DNA from: Peptococcaceae bacterium BRH_c8a
GTDB taxonomy: Bacteria > Bacillota > Desulfotomaculia > Desulfotomaculales > Desulfallaceae
Assembly (NCBI GenBank): GCA_000961575.1
Contig: LADP01000019.1
Location: 62,001 to 126,000, forward strand
Direction: 5' to 3'
Length of the DNA: 64,000 nucleotides
Made by a program: the position numbers and the translations under genes. Shown in pieces: positions 8,407 to 17,211 of this stretch. Position 1 is the first letter of the stretch, and each line of letters begins with the position of its first letter. The notes beneath the pieces are model-generated. The model was not told where the DNA came from. It ran no database searches and saw only the letters and a list, made by a program, of their open reading frames with translations.

Positions 8407-8568
8407 CAGCCCGGCCAATCCCGGGCTGACCAGCACGCGCCAGCCGCCGGGAACACAAACCAGCACTCCTCGTTTTGTGGTTAGACAAAATATTTCCCAA
8501 ACACTTGTTTTTTCCAAACAAAACATACATAATTTACCGGCAACTTGCAACAAATTCAACTTGCAACA
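8407..8568. repeat. Intergenic hairpin and 12-base direct repeats
   Basis: Between the convergent CBO0543-type gene and maoC there is a GC-rich hairpin, CAGCCCGG at 8407-8414 with CCGGGCTG at 8421-8428, and a direct repeat CAACTTGCAACA at 8541-8552 and 8557-8568. The second copy reaches into the last codons of the hydratase gene. The hairpin has no T-run directly after it, so its role as terminator is doubtful. Confidence 0.4.
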
Positions 8569-8987
8569 CCTGGCACCACCGGGGGGAGTACGAGTACGCT
8601 GCCTGTGATGACCTCAATGCCGTCCTGGTTGTAAAAACGCATACTTAAGCGGACAAATTTATTTTTTTCTAGTTTTTCTATCACCTCTGCTTCGGCGGTA
8701 ATGGTGTCGCCTATTTTTACCGGACGTAGAAAACGGGCGTTGATATCAAGCAAAACTGAACCTAAACCGGGTAGTTGCATGCCGATTACCGGGGCAATTA
8801 AGCCCAGGGTTAACGGTCCATGCGCAATCCTTTCGCCAAACTGGGTGGTTTTGGCATATTCGCTGTTTATATGAACCGGGTTAAAGTCACCGGAAAGCCC
8901 GGCATACAAGACAATATCGGTTTCGGTTATTGTTTTGCTAAAGGACGCTTTTTCACCGATTACTAATTCTTCATAACTTTTTCCCAT
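8556..8987 (-). CDS. MaoC-family (R)-specific enoyl-CoA hydratase
   Basis: The 143-residue single hot-dog domain carries the hydratase-2 motif: ETDIVLYAGLSGDFNPVHINSEYA, with Asp and His five residues apart as the catalytic pair, then GERIAHGPLTLGLIAPV. Length and motif match PhaJ-type enzymes, which add water to trans-2-enoyl-CoA giving the (R)-3-hydroxyacyl-CoA. It is the last gene of the operon TRAP transporter - GlcD - GlcF - MaoC, 17 bases after the GlcF stop. Its partner reaction there is unknown. Confidence 0.85.
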   Translation of the reverse strand: MGKSYEELVIGEKASFSKTITETDIVLYAGLSGDFNPVHINSEYAKTTQFGERIAHGPLTLGLIAPVIGMQLPGLGSVLLDINARFLRPVKIGDTITAEAEVIEKLEKNKFVRLSMRFYNQDGIEVITGSVLVLPPVVPGVAS

Positions 8988-9004
8988 TTTAAAGAAACCT
9001 CCTT

Positions 9005-10243
9005 CTAATAGTTAATAATACCATGCGCTTGAGCCAACAGTTCAACGGGATGCCGTACCGATACTTTTAAATGCCTTTTTTTAATCCCGTGCAGTAGTTG
9101 GATCCGGCACGCCGGACAACTGGTGGCAACTATAGAAGCTCCGGTTGATACGATACTGTTAATTTTACGATTCAGGATACGCATGGACAAATCGTAATGC
9201 GTAAAATTAAAGGTTCCCGCTCCACCGCAACAGCTGTCGTAGTCAGCCATTTCTTTATATCCATCGCCGGCAACCGCCTGTAGCAAAGCAAGTGGCTCGT
9301 CATTTACCAACTGATAACGGGACAGGTGGCAAGGTTGATGGTAGGTAATAACTTGCGGAACATTCTTTAGACCGGTTTGCCAATTAATGTTTTGCACTAT
9401 AAACCGGTTAATATCTACGACTTTACTGGCCAGGGCCTGGGCTTGGTGCTGCCCCGGTTCCCCCGCGAACAATGCCGGGTAACTTTGCCAGGTGGAACCA
9501 CAAGTGGCACAATCAGTGACAATCAAATCAACATCCTGGTCTGCAAAGGCCATGATGTTTTGCCAGGCCAGTTTGCGGGCCGTTTCCACATCACCGTAAG
9601 CTATATGTGGCCCCCCGCAGCAGACTAGTTTTTCAGGTATGATTACTTCATAACCGAAATGGTTAAGCAGTTTAATAACCGCATGGGGAACCCGGGGAAA
9701 CAGCAAATCATCCAGACAGCTTAAAAACAGCCCCACTTTTTTATACTGGCTGCTCTTTTGCATCGCCGGCCATTGTTCTTTAAAGGTTTTTTCGGGTAGC
9801 GGGGGTATGATGTTCTCTTTGGCTTTTAAACCTTTGGGTAACCAATTATTAACCCCCAACTGGCGGGAAACACCCAGCCCGTGCATAATCCGGGCCAGGT
9901 TAGCCGGGTACTTTAGAACGTGCTGTAACGCCACCCGGTAAACCAATGGCAGTCCTTTAACGGAGGCATAAGCTTCCTTGTAGGCCAGCACTATTTTATA
10001 AGTGGGTACCTGGGAAGGGCAATTATCCGTGCAACTGCGGCATCCCAAACAGGCGTTGATGTAGTCATTTAATTTGGTGCTCATACTAAGCTTGCCCGCC
10101 ATTAATTCTCTAATCAGGCGCACTCTGCCCCGGGCCAGTGCGGGCTCAAGGCCACTAGAAATAAATGTGGGGCATACTCTTTGACACGCCCCACAGCGCA
10201 TACAGCGGTACACATCATCTTCAAGGTCAGTTAACCTGGTCAT
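9005..10243 (-). CDS. Glycolate/lactate dehydrogenase iron-sulfur subunit (GlcF-like, two CCG domains)
   Basis: The 412-residue protein has two 4Fe-4S motifs near residues 14-25 (CMRCGACQRVCP) and 66-77 (CLGCRSCTDNCP), followed by two cysteine-rich CCG domains: CLDD...VCCGGPH and YHQPCHLSRYQ...DSCCGGAGTFNF, with CPACRIQL near the end. This is the GlcF arrangement. Such subunits pass electrons from the FAD subunit to a membrane or soluble carrier. It overlaps the GlcD-type gene by 4 bases. Confidence 0.85.
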   Translation of the reverse strand: MTRLTDLEDDVYRCMRCGACQRVCPTFISSGLEPALARGRVRLIRELMAGKLSMSTKLNDYINACLGCRSCTDNCPSQVPTYKIVLAYKEAYASVKGLPLVYRVALQHVLKYPANLARIMHGLGVSRQLGVNNWLPKGLKAKENIIPPLPEKTFKEQWPAMQKSSQYKKVGLFLSCLDDLLFPRVPHAVIKLLNHFGYEVIIPEKLVCCGGPHIAYGDVETARKLAWQNIMAFADQDVDLIVTDCATCGSTWQSYPALFAGEPGQHQAQALASKVVDINRFIVQNINWQTGLKNVPQVITYHQPCHLSRYQLVNDEPLALLQAVAGDGYKEMADYDSCCGGAGTFNFTHYDLSMRILNRKINSIVSTGASIVATSCPACRIQLLHGIKKRHLKVSVRHPVELLAQAHGIINY

Positions 10244-11652
10244 TTGGCTTTCTCCATAACGAAAACCTTCCCCGGATTAAGAATATGGTTGGGGTCCAGA
10301 GCTTGCTTAATTTGGCGCATCACACTTACCCCTACCTCTCCAAATTCAGTTTCTATATATTTGCGCTTGGCCAGCCCGATGCCATGTTCACCGCTAAGGG
10401 TTCCGCCAATACTAATCGTTTCACGAAAAATTTCGTCGATGGCCTGGTGGACACGGGCCATTTCTGCTTGGTTACGCTCATCGGTGCAAATGATCGGGTG
10501 CAGGTTACCATCCCCGGCATGGCCCATAATCGGGATGAACAAATCGTACTTGCTGGCAATTTGCTTAATCTTGTTTACCATGTGGGGCAGCATACTACGG
10601 GGCACTGTGGCATCCTCAACGATGGGGGTGGGTGATTTCATGGCCATACAGATAAAAGCTGCCCTGCGTCCGGCCCATAACTCGGCCGACTCCTTTTCAG
10701 TACGCGCCAGCTTAACCTCCCTGGCCCCACAGGCTAGGCATAGTTTTTTAATCCGCTCGGCTTGTTCGGTTACTTCATTGTCTCTGCCGTCCACCTGGAT
10801 CAAAATTACCGCCTGGGCATCCACCGGTAAACCGCATGGTTTTGTTGTCTCCACAAGTTTCATGGTTTCTTGATCCATTAATTCCATCGCCGTAGGGATT
10901 ATTTTGGCTTTGATTACCGCCGCTACGGCAGCAGCGCCGTCTAGCAGGTCATCAAAAATAGCTAGCATGGTGCGATTAGTTTCCGGCAACGGTATCAGCC
11001 GCAGGGTCACTTCGGTAATAATGCCCAAGGTACCCTCTGAGCCGGTAAACAGCCTAATCAGGTCGTATCCGGTAACGTTTTTGATGGTCTTGCCACCGAC
11101 CCTTAATATCCGGCCATCTGCCAGTACTGCCTGCAGGCCCAGGACATAATCACGGGTTACACCAAATTTTAGCCCTCTGGGGCCACCGGCATTTTGGGCC
11201 ACATTGCCACCGATGGTAGACATATGTGCACTTTGGGGGTCGGGGGGGTAAAAAAGCCCCAGTTCCTCTACCGTGGCATGGAAAGATGCTGTATTAACCG
11301 CGGGTTGCACTACGGCGACCATGTTGTCGGCATCAATCTCCATTATGCGGTTTAACCGTTGCATGACCATAACCATACCCCCTGACAGTGGTATGCTGGC
11401 CCCGCAAATATTGGTGCCTCCCCCCCGGGGAACTACCGGCAGGCGGTTATGATTAGCCAGTTCCATAACTTGCGAGATCTCTTCCACTGTTCCCGGGATA
11501 ACCACAACCTCCGGTAGATGCGAGACGGTGCCGGCATCATATGAATAACAGACCAGATCTTCAGGGCTGGTAAGCACGTTTTGCTTGCCTACTATGGCAC
11601 AGAGCTGGGCTATAATGTCTTTGGTAATGCCTTTTTTAGACAATAATTTCAC
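10240..11652 (-). CDS. FAD-linked 2-hydroxyacid dehydrogenase (GlcD/DLD family)
   Basis: The 470-residue protein has the FAD-binding type-4 (VAO) domain, VVPRGGGTNICGASIPLSGGMVM near residue 75 and DPQSAHMSTIGGNVAQNAGGPR near 140, and the C-terminal domain with PIMGHAGDGNLHPIIC and SGEHGIGLAKR. The family oxidises D-lactate, glycolate or other 2-hydroxyacids to 2-oxoacids. It lies between DctM (6 bases upstream) and GlcF (4-base overlap), so the TRAP system probably imports the hydroxyacid that it oxidises. The exact substrate is not readable from the sequence. Confidence 0.85.
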   Translation of the reverse strand: MKLLSKKGITKDIIAQLCAIVGKQNVLTSPEDLVCYSYDAGTVSHLPEVVVIPGTVEEISQVMELANHNRLPVVPRGGGTNICGASIPLSGGMVMVMQRLNRIMEIDADNMVAVVQPAVNTASFHATVEELGLFYPPDPQSAHMSTIGGNVAQNAGGPRGLKFGVTRDYVLGLQAVLADGRILRVGGKTIKNVTGYDLIRLFTGSEGTLGIITEVTLRLIPLPETNRTMLAIFDDLLDGAAAVAAVIKAKIIPTAMELMDQETMKLVETTKPCGLPVDAQAVILIQVDGRDNEVTEQAERIKKLCLACGAREVKLARTEKESAELWAGRRAAFICMAMKSPTPIVEDATVPRSMLPHMVNKIKQIASKYDLFIPIMGHAGDGNLHPIICTDERNQAEMARVHQAIDEIFRETISIGGTLSGEHGIGLAKRKYIETEFGEVGVSVMRQIKQALDPNHILNPGKVFVMEKAK

Positions 11653-11658
11653 CTTCTT

Positions 11659-12987
11659 TTACTGGATCATCAGCGATGGCAGCCATAGCACGAGCTGTGG
11701 GAACAGAATAACCAGTAACAGAGTGATAATTTGCAGTACCACAAAGGGCCAAACCCCGCGCATGATATGACCGGTGGTCACCCCGGGCGGTGCTACACCC
11801 TTTAAGTAAAATATGGAATAGGCAAAGGGAGGCGTTAAAAATGAAGTCTGGTACATCACGCAGACAGCGATGGCAAACCAAAGTGGGTCAAATCCCAGCG
11901 AAGCTGCAATAGGTGTAAAAATGGGGACAATGATCAGCATGGAGGCGATCCAGTCCATCAGCAGGCCGAGAATAAACACCATGAACATCATTAAGAAAAA
12001 GATGCCCCACTTGCCAAAGGGAAGGCTTAAAAACGCATTTTGAACCACGTTGCCGCCGCCCAGGCGCATAAATACACTAACAAACAAACCGGCAAAAATG
12101 ATAATAGTATAAATCATGCAAGAGGTTTGTAAGGAACGGTACAGGGTTTCTTTAAGCACTTTTAAGTTTAGCTTGCCATAGGCTGCGGCAATAAGCATCG
12201 AGGCTAAAGCGCCAATGGCGGCAGCTTCGGTAGGTGGTGCAATGCCGAACCAGATAACTCCCAAAACCGCGAAAATGAGAGCCAGTACCGGCACAATATG
12301 AATAAGAATACCCATTAATTTTTCCTTGGTGCTATACCGGTTACGTTCTTCAATTGGTAACGGCGGCCCGGCCGCCGGGTTAAGCTGGCATTTTATTAAT
12401 ACATAAACAATGTAAAGAACACCCAGCACAATGCCGGGGACCATCGCGCCGTAGAAAAGTTTACCAACCGATAACCCTGCCGTTGGCCCGTAGACTACCA
12501 GCATGATACTGGGTGGAATTAAAATCCCCAGCGTGCCGCCGGCACAGATGACGCCGCTGGCCATACTTTTGTCGTAATTTTGTTTAACCATCGCCGGCAG
12601 GAAAAGCAGGCCCATAGTAACCACTGAAGCGCCCACTATACCGGTAGTGGCAGCAAACAAAATGGATATAAAAAGAGCCGAGACAGCCAGCCCACCTTTT
12701 AATCCACCCAGGGCCACCCCCAGTACGTCAAACAGTTTGTTGGCCACCCCCGAGTGTTGCAGCATATTGCCCATGAAAACGAACAAAGGAATGGCTAGCA
12801 AAGTATAATTTTTTACCGTACCAAAAAAGTTTAAAAAAACCAGGTTAAATACATCAGGGCCCCAGAATACGTAACCGAATATTACTCCTAAACCACCCAG
12901 TACGGCAAACAGATAGTACCCTGAAAAGATACCGGCAATTAACCCTAATAGCATCAAAAAAAATACTGTTAGAGAACTAACTACCAT
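11659..12987 (-). CDS. dctM: TRAP transporter large permease (DctM)
   Basis: The 442-residue membrane protein has about twelve hydrophobic segments and the DctM signatures: FGTVKNYTLLAIPLFVFMGNMLQHSG, FAATTGIVGASVVTMGLLFLPAM and GGTLGILIPPSIMLVVYG. It is the channel subunit of a sodium-driven TRAP importer for organic acids. It overlaps DctQ by 11 bases and is followed 6 bases later by the GlcD-type dehydrogenase gene. Confidence 0.9.
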   Translation of the reverse strand: MVVSSLTVFFLMLLGLIAGIFSGYYLFAVLGGLGVIFGYVFWGPDVFNLVFLNFFGTVKNYTLLAIPLFVFMGNMLQHSGVANKLFDVLGVALGGLKGGLAVSALFISILFAATTGIVGASVVTMGLLFLPAMVKQNYDKSMASGVICAGGTLGILIPPSIMLVVYGPTAGLSVGKLFYGAMVPGIVLGVLYIVYVLIKCQLNPAAGPPLPIEERNRYSTKEKLMGILIHIVPVLALIFAVLGVIWFGIAPPTEAAAIGALASMLIAAAYGKLNLKVLKETLYRSLQTSCMIYTIIIFAGLFVSVFMRLGGGNVVQNAFLSLPFGKWGIFFLMMFMVFILGLLMDWIASMLIIVPIFTPIAASLGFDPLWFAIAVCVMYQTSFLTPPFAYSIFYLKGVAPPGVTTGHIMRGVWPFVVLQIITLLLVILFPQLVLWLPSLMIQ

Positions 12988-13513
12988 CGGAGGCCCCCCT
13001 TTCGCGCTGCAACTTTTGAATGTTTTTGATTAATTCGGCTATCCCTTGAATCAGTAATAACAGCATAGCCACGGCAATAACAGTTTTTACCGGGTAAATA
13101 GGAGGATCCCAGATACCGGAATAAATTTTCTCTTGCTTAGACCAGGAGAATATAACCTGTGGTATGGCGTAAAGCAGTCCAATGGTAACCACAGGGAAAA
13201 ATAAAATAACACTGGCTATAATATCGGCAATGGCTTGTTTTTTGGGCGACATGTTCATGTAAAAAATATCCACTCGAACCTGCTGGCCAGTTTTAAGTGT
13301 CCAGGCCGCGCCCAGTACCATAGCCGAACCACCGACCATGTAACTGATATCAAAAGACCAAAAAGTTGGGGCATTAAAAAAGTACCGGCAAACGACCTCA
13401 TAAGCGATGCTAAAAATTAAGATTAGAATTAGCCAACTGGTTATTTTGCCGGCCCATTCAACAATGCTTTCTAAAACATTGGTTATCTTGGTGGAGATAT
13501 TATCTTGGTGCAA
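12977..13513 (-). CDS. dctQ: TRAP transporter small permease (DctQ)
   Basis: The 178-residue protein has four hydrophobic segments and the DctQ pattern EVVCRYFFNAPTFWSFDISYMVGG followed by GAAWTLKTGQQVRVDIFY. It is the small membrane subunit that pairs with DctM. It lies between the DctP binding protein (about 90 bases upstream) and DctM (11-base overlap). Confidence 0.9.
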   Translation of the reverse strand: MHQDNISTKITNVLESIVEWAGKITSWLILILIFSIAYEVVCRYFFNAPTFWSFDISYMVGGSAMVLGAAWTLKTGQQVRVDIFYMNMSPKKQAIADIIASVILFFPVVTIGLLYAIPQVIFSWSKQEKIYSGIWDPPIYPVKTVIAVAMLLLLIQGIAELIKNIQKLQRERGASDGS

Positions 13514-13602
13514 AATTTTACCTCCTAAGACTAAATATTAGGGGTTGCTGCGTGGCGTTGGTTTGTGAATGGCCATTGCCACGCAGCCCAAATTAATAAA
13601 AA

Positions 13603-14700
13603 CTATTTATACTGTGGTTGCATGGCTTCACGCCAGGGACCGTACTCGGCAAGGAATTTATTCTGGGAATCATATACTTTCTTGAAGACCGGGTCTTTGG
13701 CTGCTGTTTCGGCGTATAGTTCATCAGCCATTTCTTTAATCTTTTGCTGGTCTGCAGGGTCAAACTCAATAATCGTTAATTTACCGGCTTCTTCTAACTT
13801 TTTATACTCCTGCCATACCTTCATGTCTTCGGAAGCACTGTGAGCCCAGGCCTTGCCCCACATGTTCTCGCAGCTCAGTTCGACAATGGCTTTTAAATCA
13901 TCGGGTAGTTCATTCCACTTGTCCTCGTTGACCATAAAGGAAAAGGTGGATGTTGGCTGGTGAATGCCGGGCACTACCAAATACGGTGCAATTTCATGGT
14001 AACCAAGGGGATAGTTGCTGGCCGGGGTGGCGTACTCAATGGCGTCAACCACGCCTCTCTCCAGCGCTTGATAAATTTCGTTACCCGCTACAGATACAAC
14101 ACTGGCGCCCAGCTTGGATTGAAGCTGGCCCCAAAAGGCTACGCCGCGAACTTTCTTGCCTTGCAAGTCTTCGAGATTGCGAATCGGTACCTTGGATTGG
14201 TACATAATCTCCGGTGTGTAGCAGCCGGCCGGTAGAACTTTCACGTTATAATCGGCAAAAATTTCCTGCCATAAATCGGCACCTTCACCCTCTAGTACCC
14301 AGGTCATATACTCCTGTTCGTTCATGCCCAGGGGCATGGCGGCATAAAACCCGGCGGCGGGAATTTGGCCCATCCAGTAACCTTCCCAGCTGTGGATGGC
14401 GTCCACTGAACCGCCGTTAACTGCGTCAAGAAGGTCTAAAGCGCCTACAATGGTGCCCACCGGGTGCATTTCCACAGTCAGGCGACCACCCGAAGTTTCG
14501 GTGATATTTTTGGCTATTTCTTGAGCCATCCAGTGCAAAACAGTTCCTTCAGGCCAGGGTGACTGGGCCACCCATTTATATGTTTGCCCGTCGGCTGCGT
14601 TATCCGTAGCCGCTTGATCGCTGGTGCTCGCACAGCCCGCGGTAAAGGCGACAGCCAGTACCATCCCTAAAACTAACAGGATACTTAGTTTTCTTCTCAT
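13603..14700 (-). CDS. dctP: TRAP transporter substrate-binding lipoprotein (DctP)
   Basis: The 365-residue protein opens with a lipoprotein signal (RRKLSILLVLGMVLAVAFTAGC; lipobox AFTAGC near residue 23). The mature part follows the DctP fold: the strand after KWVAQSPWP, GRLTVEMHPVG, IHSWEGYW, the LEDLQGKKVRGVAFWG segment, and ERGVVDAIEYATPASNY in the ligand-contact region. The WE and Tyr-rich contacts resemble binding proteins for larger organic acids, but the ligand is unknown. I prefer ATG 14700, 9-10 bases after GGGGG; ATG 14706 is possible. Confidence 0.85.
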   Translation of the reverse strand: MRRKLSILLVLGMVLAVAFTAGCASTSDQAATDNAADGQTYKWVAQSPWPEGTVLHWMAQEIAKNITETSGGRLTVEMHPVGTIVGALDLLDAVNGGSVDAIHSWEGYWMGQIPAAGFYAAMPLGMNEQEYMTWVLEGEGADLWQEIFADYNVKVLPAGCYTPEIMYQSKVPIRNLEDLQGKKVRGVAFWGQLQSKLGASVVSVAGNEIYQALERGVVDAIEYATPASNYPLGYHEIAPYLVVPGIHQPTSTFSFMVNEDKWNELPDDLKAIVELSCENMWGKAWAHSASEDMKVWQEYKKLEEAGKLTIIEFDPADQQKIKEMADELYAETAAKDPVFKKVYDSQNKFLAEYGPWREAMQPQYK

Positions 14701-14805
14701 TAACATTGGCCCCCTTTTATAATTTTTGATCAATCAACCAAACTGTTGCCATTGCGAAAGCCTATAGTCCACCTCCTTGGTTTATAAAGTAATTAGTTAC
14801 ATTTG

Positions 14806-14831
14806 TAATTAACTAAAATTTTAGTCAATTA
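14806..14831. repeat. AT-rich 26-bp near-perfect palindrome
   Basis: TAATTAACTAAAA at 14806-14818 is mirrored by TTTTAGTCAATTA at 14819-14831 with a single mismatch. It lies between the SDR stop (14843) and the DctP start (14700) on the minus strand. It has no T-run and looks more like a regulator-binding dyad for the TRAP operon than a terminator; it could also be an AT-rich terminator stem. Confidence 0.45.
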
Positions 14832-14842
14832 AAGTTAATCTC

Positions 14843-15589
14843 TCACATGTAAAATCCACCGCTAACATTAACAATGGTGCCCGTGATGTAAGATGCCTGC
14901 GGCGAGGCCAGAAAACAAACCGTTTCGGCAACTTCATCGGGTTTGGCAAAGCGTCCCATCGGGATTCGACTGGTAATTTTATCTTTAAGATCCTCAGTCA
15001 ATTGCAAACCCATTCCAGTGTCAACATAGCCGGCAGCCAGGGCATTGACGGTAATTCCGTGTTTAGCCACCTCGGCGGCAGTGGCCCTGGTTAAACCCAG
15101 CAGGCTGGCCTTGGCGGCGGCATAATATGGCGTGCCGGTAATGCCTGTCATACCCACCACCGAAGTAATATTAATGATACGCCCGTAATTTTGCTGCCGC
15201 ATCTGTTCCAGCACTGCCTGCATGCAGTTAAAACTCCCGGCCAGGTGCACTGAAACTACTGCATTCAAATCGGTAAGGTTGGCATTGCGCATCAAGCTGT
15301 TGCGATTGTTCCCGGCATTGTTAACCAGTACATTTATGCCACCTAAGGCAGTGCCGATTTGTTCCACCATGTTTAAAACCTCGGCTGGATTTGTCACATC
15401 AGCCACAACAGCTATGGCCTCCCCGTTTTGCTCCCGTATGGCATCCACCACCTGGCTAAGTTGCTGGCGTTTATTGGACGTATCATTTAGGGCCAGCTTA
15501 AACCCTTTTAGGGCTAGGGCCAGGGCTATGCTTTGTCCAAGGCCTTGAGCAGCACCGGTTACAAGTGCTACGTTTCCTTTTGCGCGCAT
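14843..15589 (-). CDS. SDR-family 3-oxoacyl/3-hydroxyacyl dehydrogenase (FabG-like)
   Basis: The 248-residue protein from ATG 15589 is a classical short-chain dehydrogenase: GAAQGLGQ cofactor loop near residue 12, NNAGNN near 90, catalytic Ser in NITSVVG, and YYAAAKAS with the Tyr-Lys pair, ending in the usual ITGTIVNVSGGFYM. FabG-like enzymes interconvert 3-oxo- and 3-hydroxyacyl thioesters with NAD(P)H. A TTG at 15613 overlapping the previous stop is an alternative start. It is the last gene of the CoA-synthetase / CoA-transferase operon. Confidence 0.85.
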   Translation of the reverse strand: MRAKGNVALVTGAAQGLGQSIALALALKGFKLALNDTSNKRQQLSQVVDAIREQNGEAIAVVADVTNPAEVLNMVEQIGTALGGINVLVNNAGNNRNSLMRNANLTDLNAVVSVHLAGSFNCMQAVLEQMRQQNYGRIINITSVVGMTGITGTPYYAAAKASLLGLTRATAAEVAKHGITVNALAAGYVDTGMGLQLTEDLKDKITSRIPMGRFAKPDEVAETVCFLASPQASYITGTIVNVSGGFYM

Positions 15590-15609
15590 AATACCGATAC
15601 CCCCGTTAA

Positions 15610-17178
15610 TCAACCGTTTAATGTCTTTTTGCTTAGTCCCATTAATTGGTTGGCAAAAATTCGGCTATCCATTAGTTTTAGCTGTTGGGATATCAAAGGT
15701 TTAAACTCCATCTGACCCAAAATATCCCTTTCCAAATCAACTCCGGGAGCGATCTCCAGTAACTCCACGCCGCCCGCCGTTAATTGAAAGACTGCTCTTT
15801 CGGTGATATACAGCACAGTTTGTTTGTTATGCCTGGCATACTTGCCGCTGAAAGTTATTTGCTGCACTTGCCGGACAAACTTTTTGGTTGAGCCCTCACG
15901 AATAATTTTTAATTGGCCGTCTCCGATGGCTAACTCCAGCCCACCGTTGGTAAACGTACCGCAAAATATTACTTTTTTAGCATTTTGGGAGATGTTAATA
16001 AAACCGCCCGGACCGACCACTCGTGAACCAAATTTGCTGACGTTGATATTGCCTGCGGTATCAACCTGGGCCATCCCCAGAAATGCTATATCCACCCCAC
16101 CCCCGTCGTAAAAATCAAATTGGGCCGGCTGTTCAAGTACCGCATCAGGGTTGGCCGCTGCGCCCAGGCTTAAGCCTGTCGCTGGTATACCGCCCATTAA
16201 GCCGGATTCAAGGGTCAGGTAAATATCGTCATTAATACACTCTTCTGCGCTTACCAGGCTGACGGCGTCAGGCACGCCTATGCCCAAATTGACAATTTTG
16301 CCCGGTAGCAACTCCAAAGCGCCGCGCCGGCCAATAACTTTGCGCTCATGGAGGGGCAGTTTGGCTATTGCCGAGGTTGGTACGCGCAGTTTGTGACTGT
16401 AGGCCGGATCATAATCAATAGTAAAAGACATGGGGTGGTTTTCCTTTTGCGCTACCACAATGATGTCTACCAGGATGCCCGGGACTTTTACCTCCCTGGG
16501 GTTTAATGACCTGGCTTTAGCCAAACGTTCCACCTCTGCTATTACCAGACCACCGGAATTTTTAGCGGCTTGGGCGATAGCCAGGGTTTCCAGGAAGACA
16601 GCTTCTTTTTCCATCGTAATGTTACCCAGTTCATCGGCCGTAGTCCCGCGAATTAGCGCCACATTAACGGGGAATGACTTATACAGCAACCACTGCCGCC
16701 CGTCGATGGTCAATAGCTGAACCAGGTCTTCGGTACTAATCTCGTTTAGTTTTCCACCCTCGATACGGGGGTCGACAAAGGTTTCCAGTCCCACATGGGT
16801 AACGACGCCTGGCTTTCCACCCGCGATGGCGCGAAAGAGGTGGGTTATAACGCCCTGGGGAAACGCATACCCTTCAGCTAAATTATTAGCCACTAATTGT
16901 CCCAGTTTGGGGGCCAGTCCGATATGTCCGCAGACTATCCTTTTGGTTAACCCCACATGCCCATAGTGGTTGATGCATTTAGTTTGGCTGTCGCCCTGAC
17001 CGGCAGCATGTACCAGGGTTAAATTTCTTGGTTTCCCGGTGTTTAGAAAACGTTCTTCAATTTTAACGGATAGCTCCTCGGGGTGACCGAAGCCTATAAA
17101 CCCGTTGATGGCGATGGTGTCACCATCTTTAATCAGGCTAACCGCTGCTTCTGAAGTACATAACTTATTACATAACAA
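15610..17178 (-). CDS. Acyl-CoA:acetate/propionate-type CoA transferase (family I, fused subunits)
   Basis: The 522-residue protein is a fused alpha-beta family I CoA transferase of the Pct/YdiF type. The N-terminal half has DGDTIAINGFIGFGHPEEL, and the C-terminal half has NLGIGVPDAV and the active-site strand YLTLESGLMGG, whose Glu forms the thioester intermediate. The family activates a carboxylate with CoA from acetyl-CoA or a similar donor. It sits 33 bases after the acyl-CoA synthetase gene, so the same carboxylic acid may be activated by either route. Confidence 0.85.
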   Translation of the reverse strand: MLCNKLCTSEAAVSLIKDGDTIAINGFIGFGHPEELSVKIEERFLNTGKPRNLTLVHAAGQGDSQTKCINHYGHVGLTKRIVCGHIGLAPKLGQLVANNLAEGYAFPQGVITHLFRAIAGGKPGVVTHVGLETFVDPRIEGGKLNEISTEDLVQLLTIDGRQWLLYKSFPVNVALIRGTTADELGNITMEKEAVFLETLAIAQAAKNSGGLVIAEVERLAKARSLNPREVKVPGILVDIIVVAQKENHPMSFTIDYDPAYSHKLRVPTSAIAKLPLHERKVIGRRGALELLPGKIVNLGIGVPDAVSLVSAEECINDDIYLTLESGLMGGIPATGLSLGAAANPDAVLEQPAQFDFYDGGGVDIAFLGMAQVDTAGNINVSKFGSRVVGPGGFINISQNAKKVIFCGTFTNGGLELAIGDGQLKIIREGSTKKFVRQVQQITFSGKYARHNKQTVLYITERAVFQLTAGGVELLEIAPGVDLERDILGQMEFKPLISQQLKLMDSRIFANQLMGLSKKTLNG

Positions 17179-17211
17179 GCATATCCCCCCATAACGGGTA
17201 GAAGATTCGAA

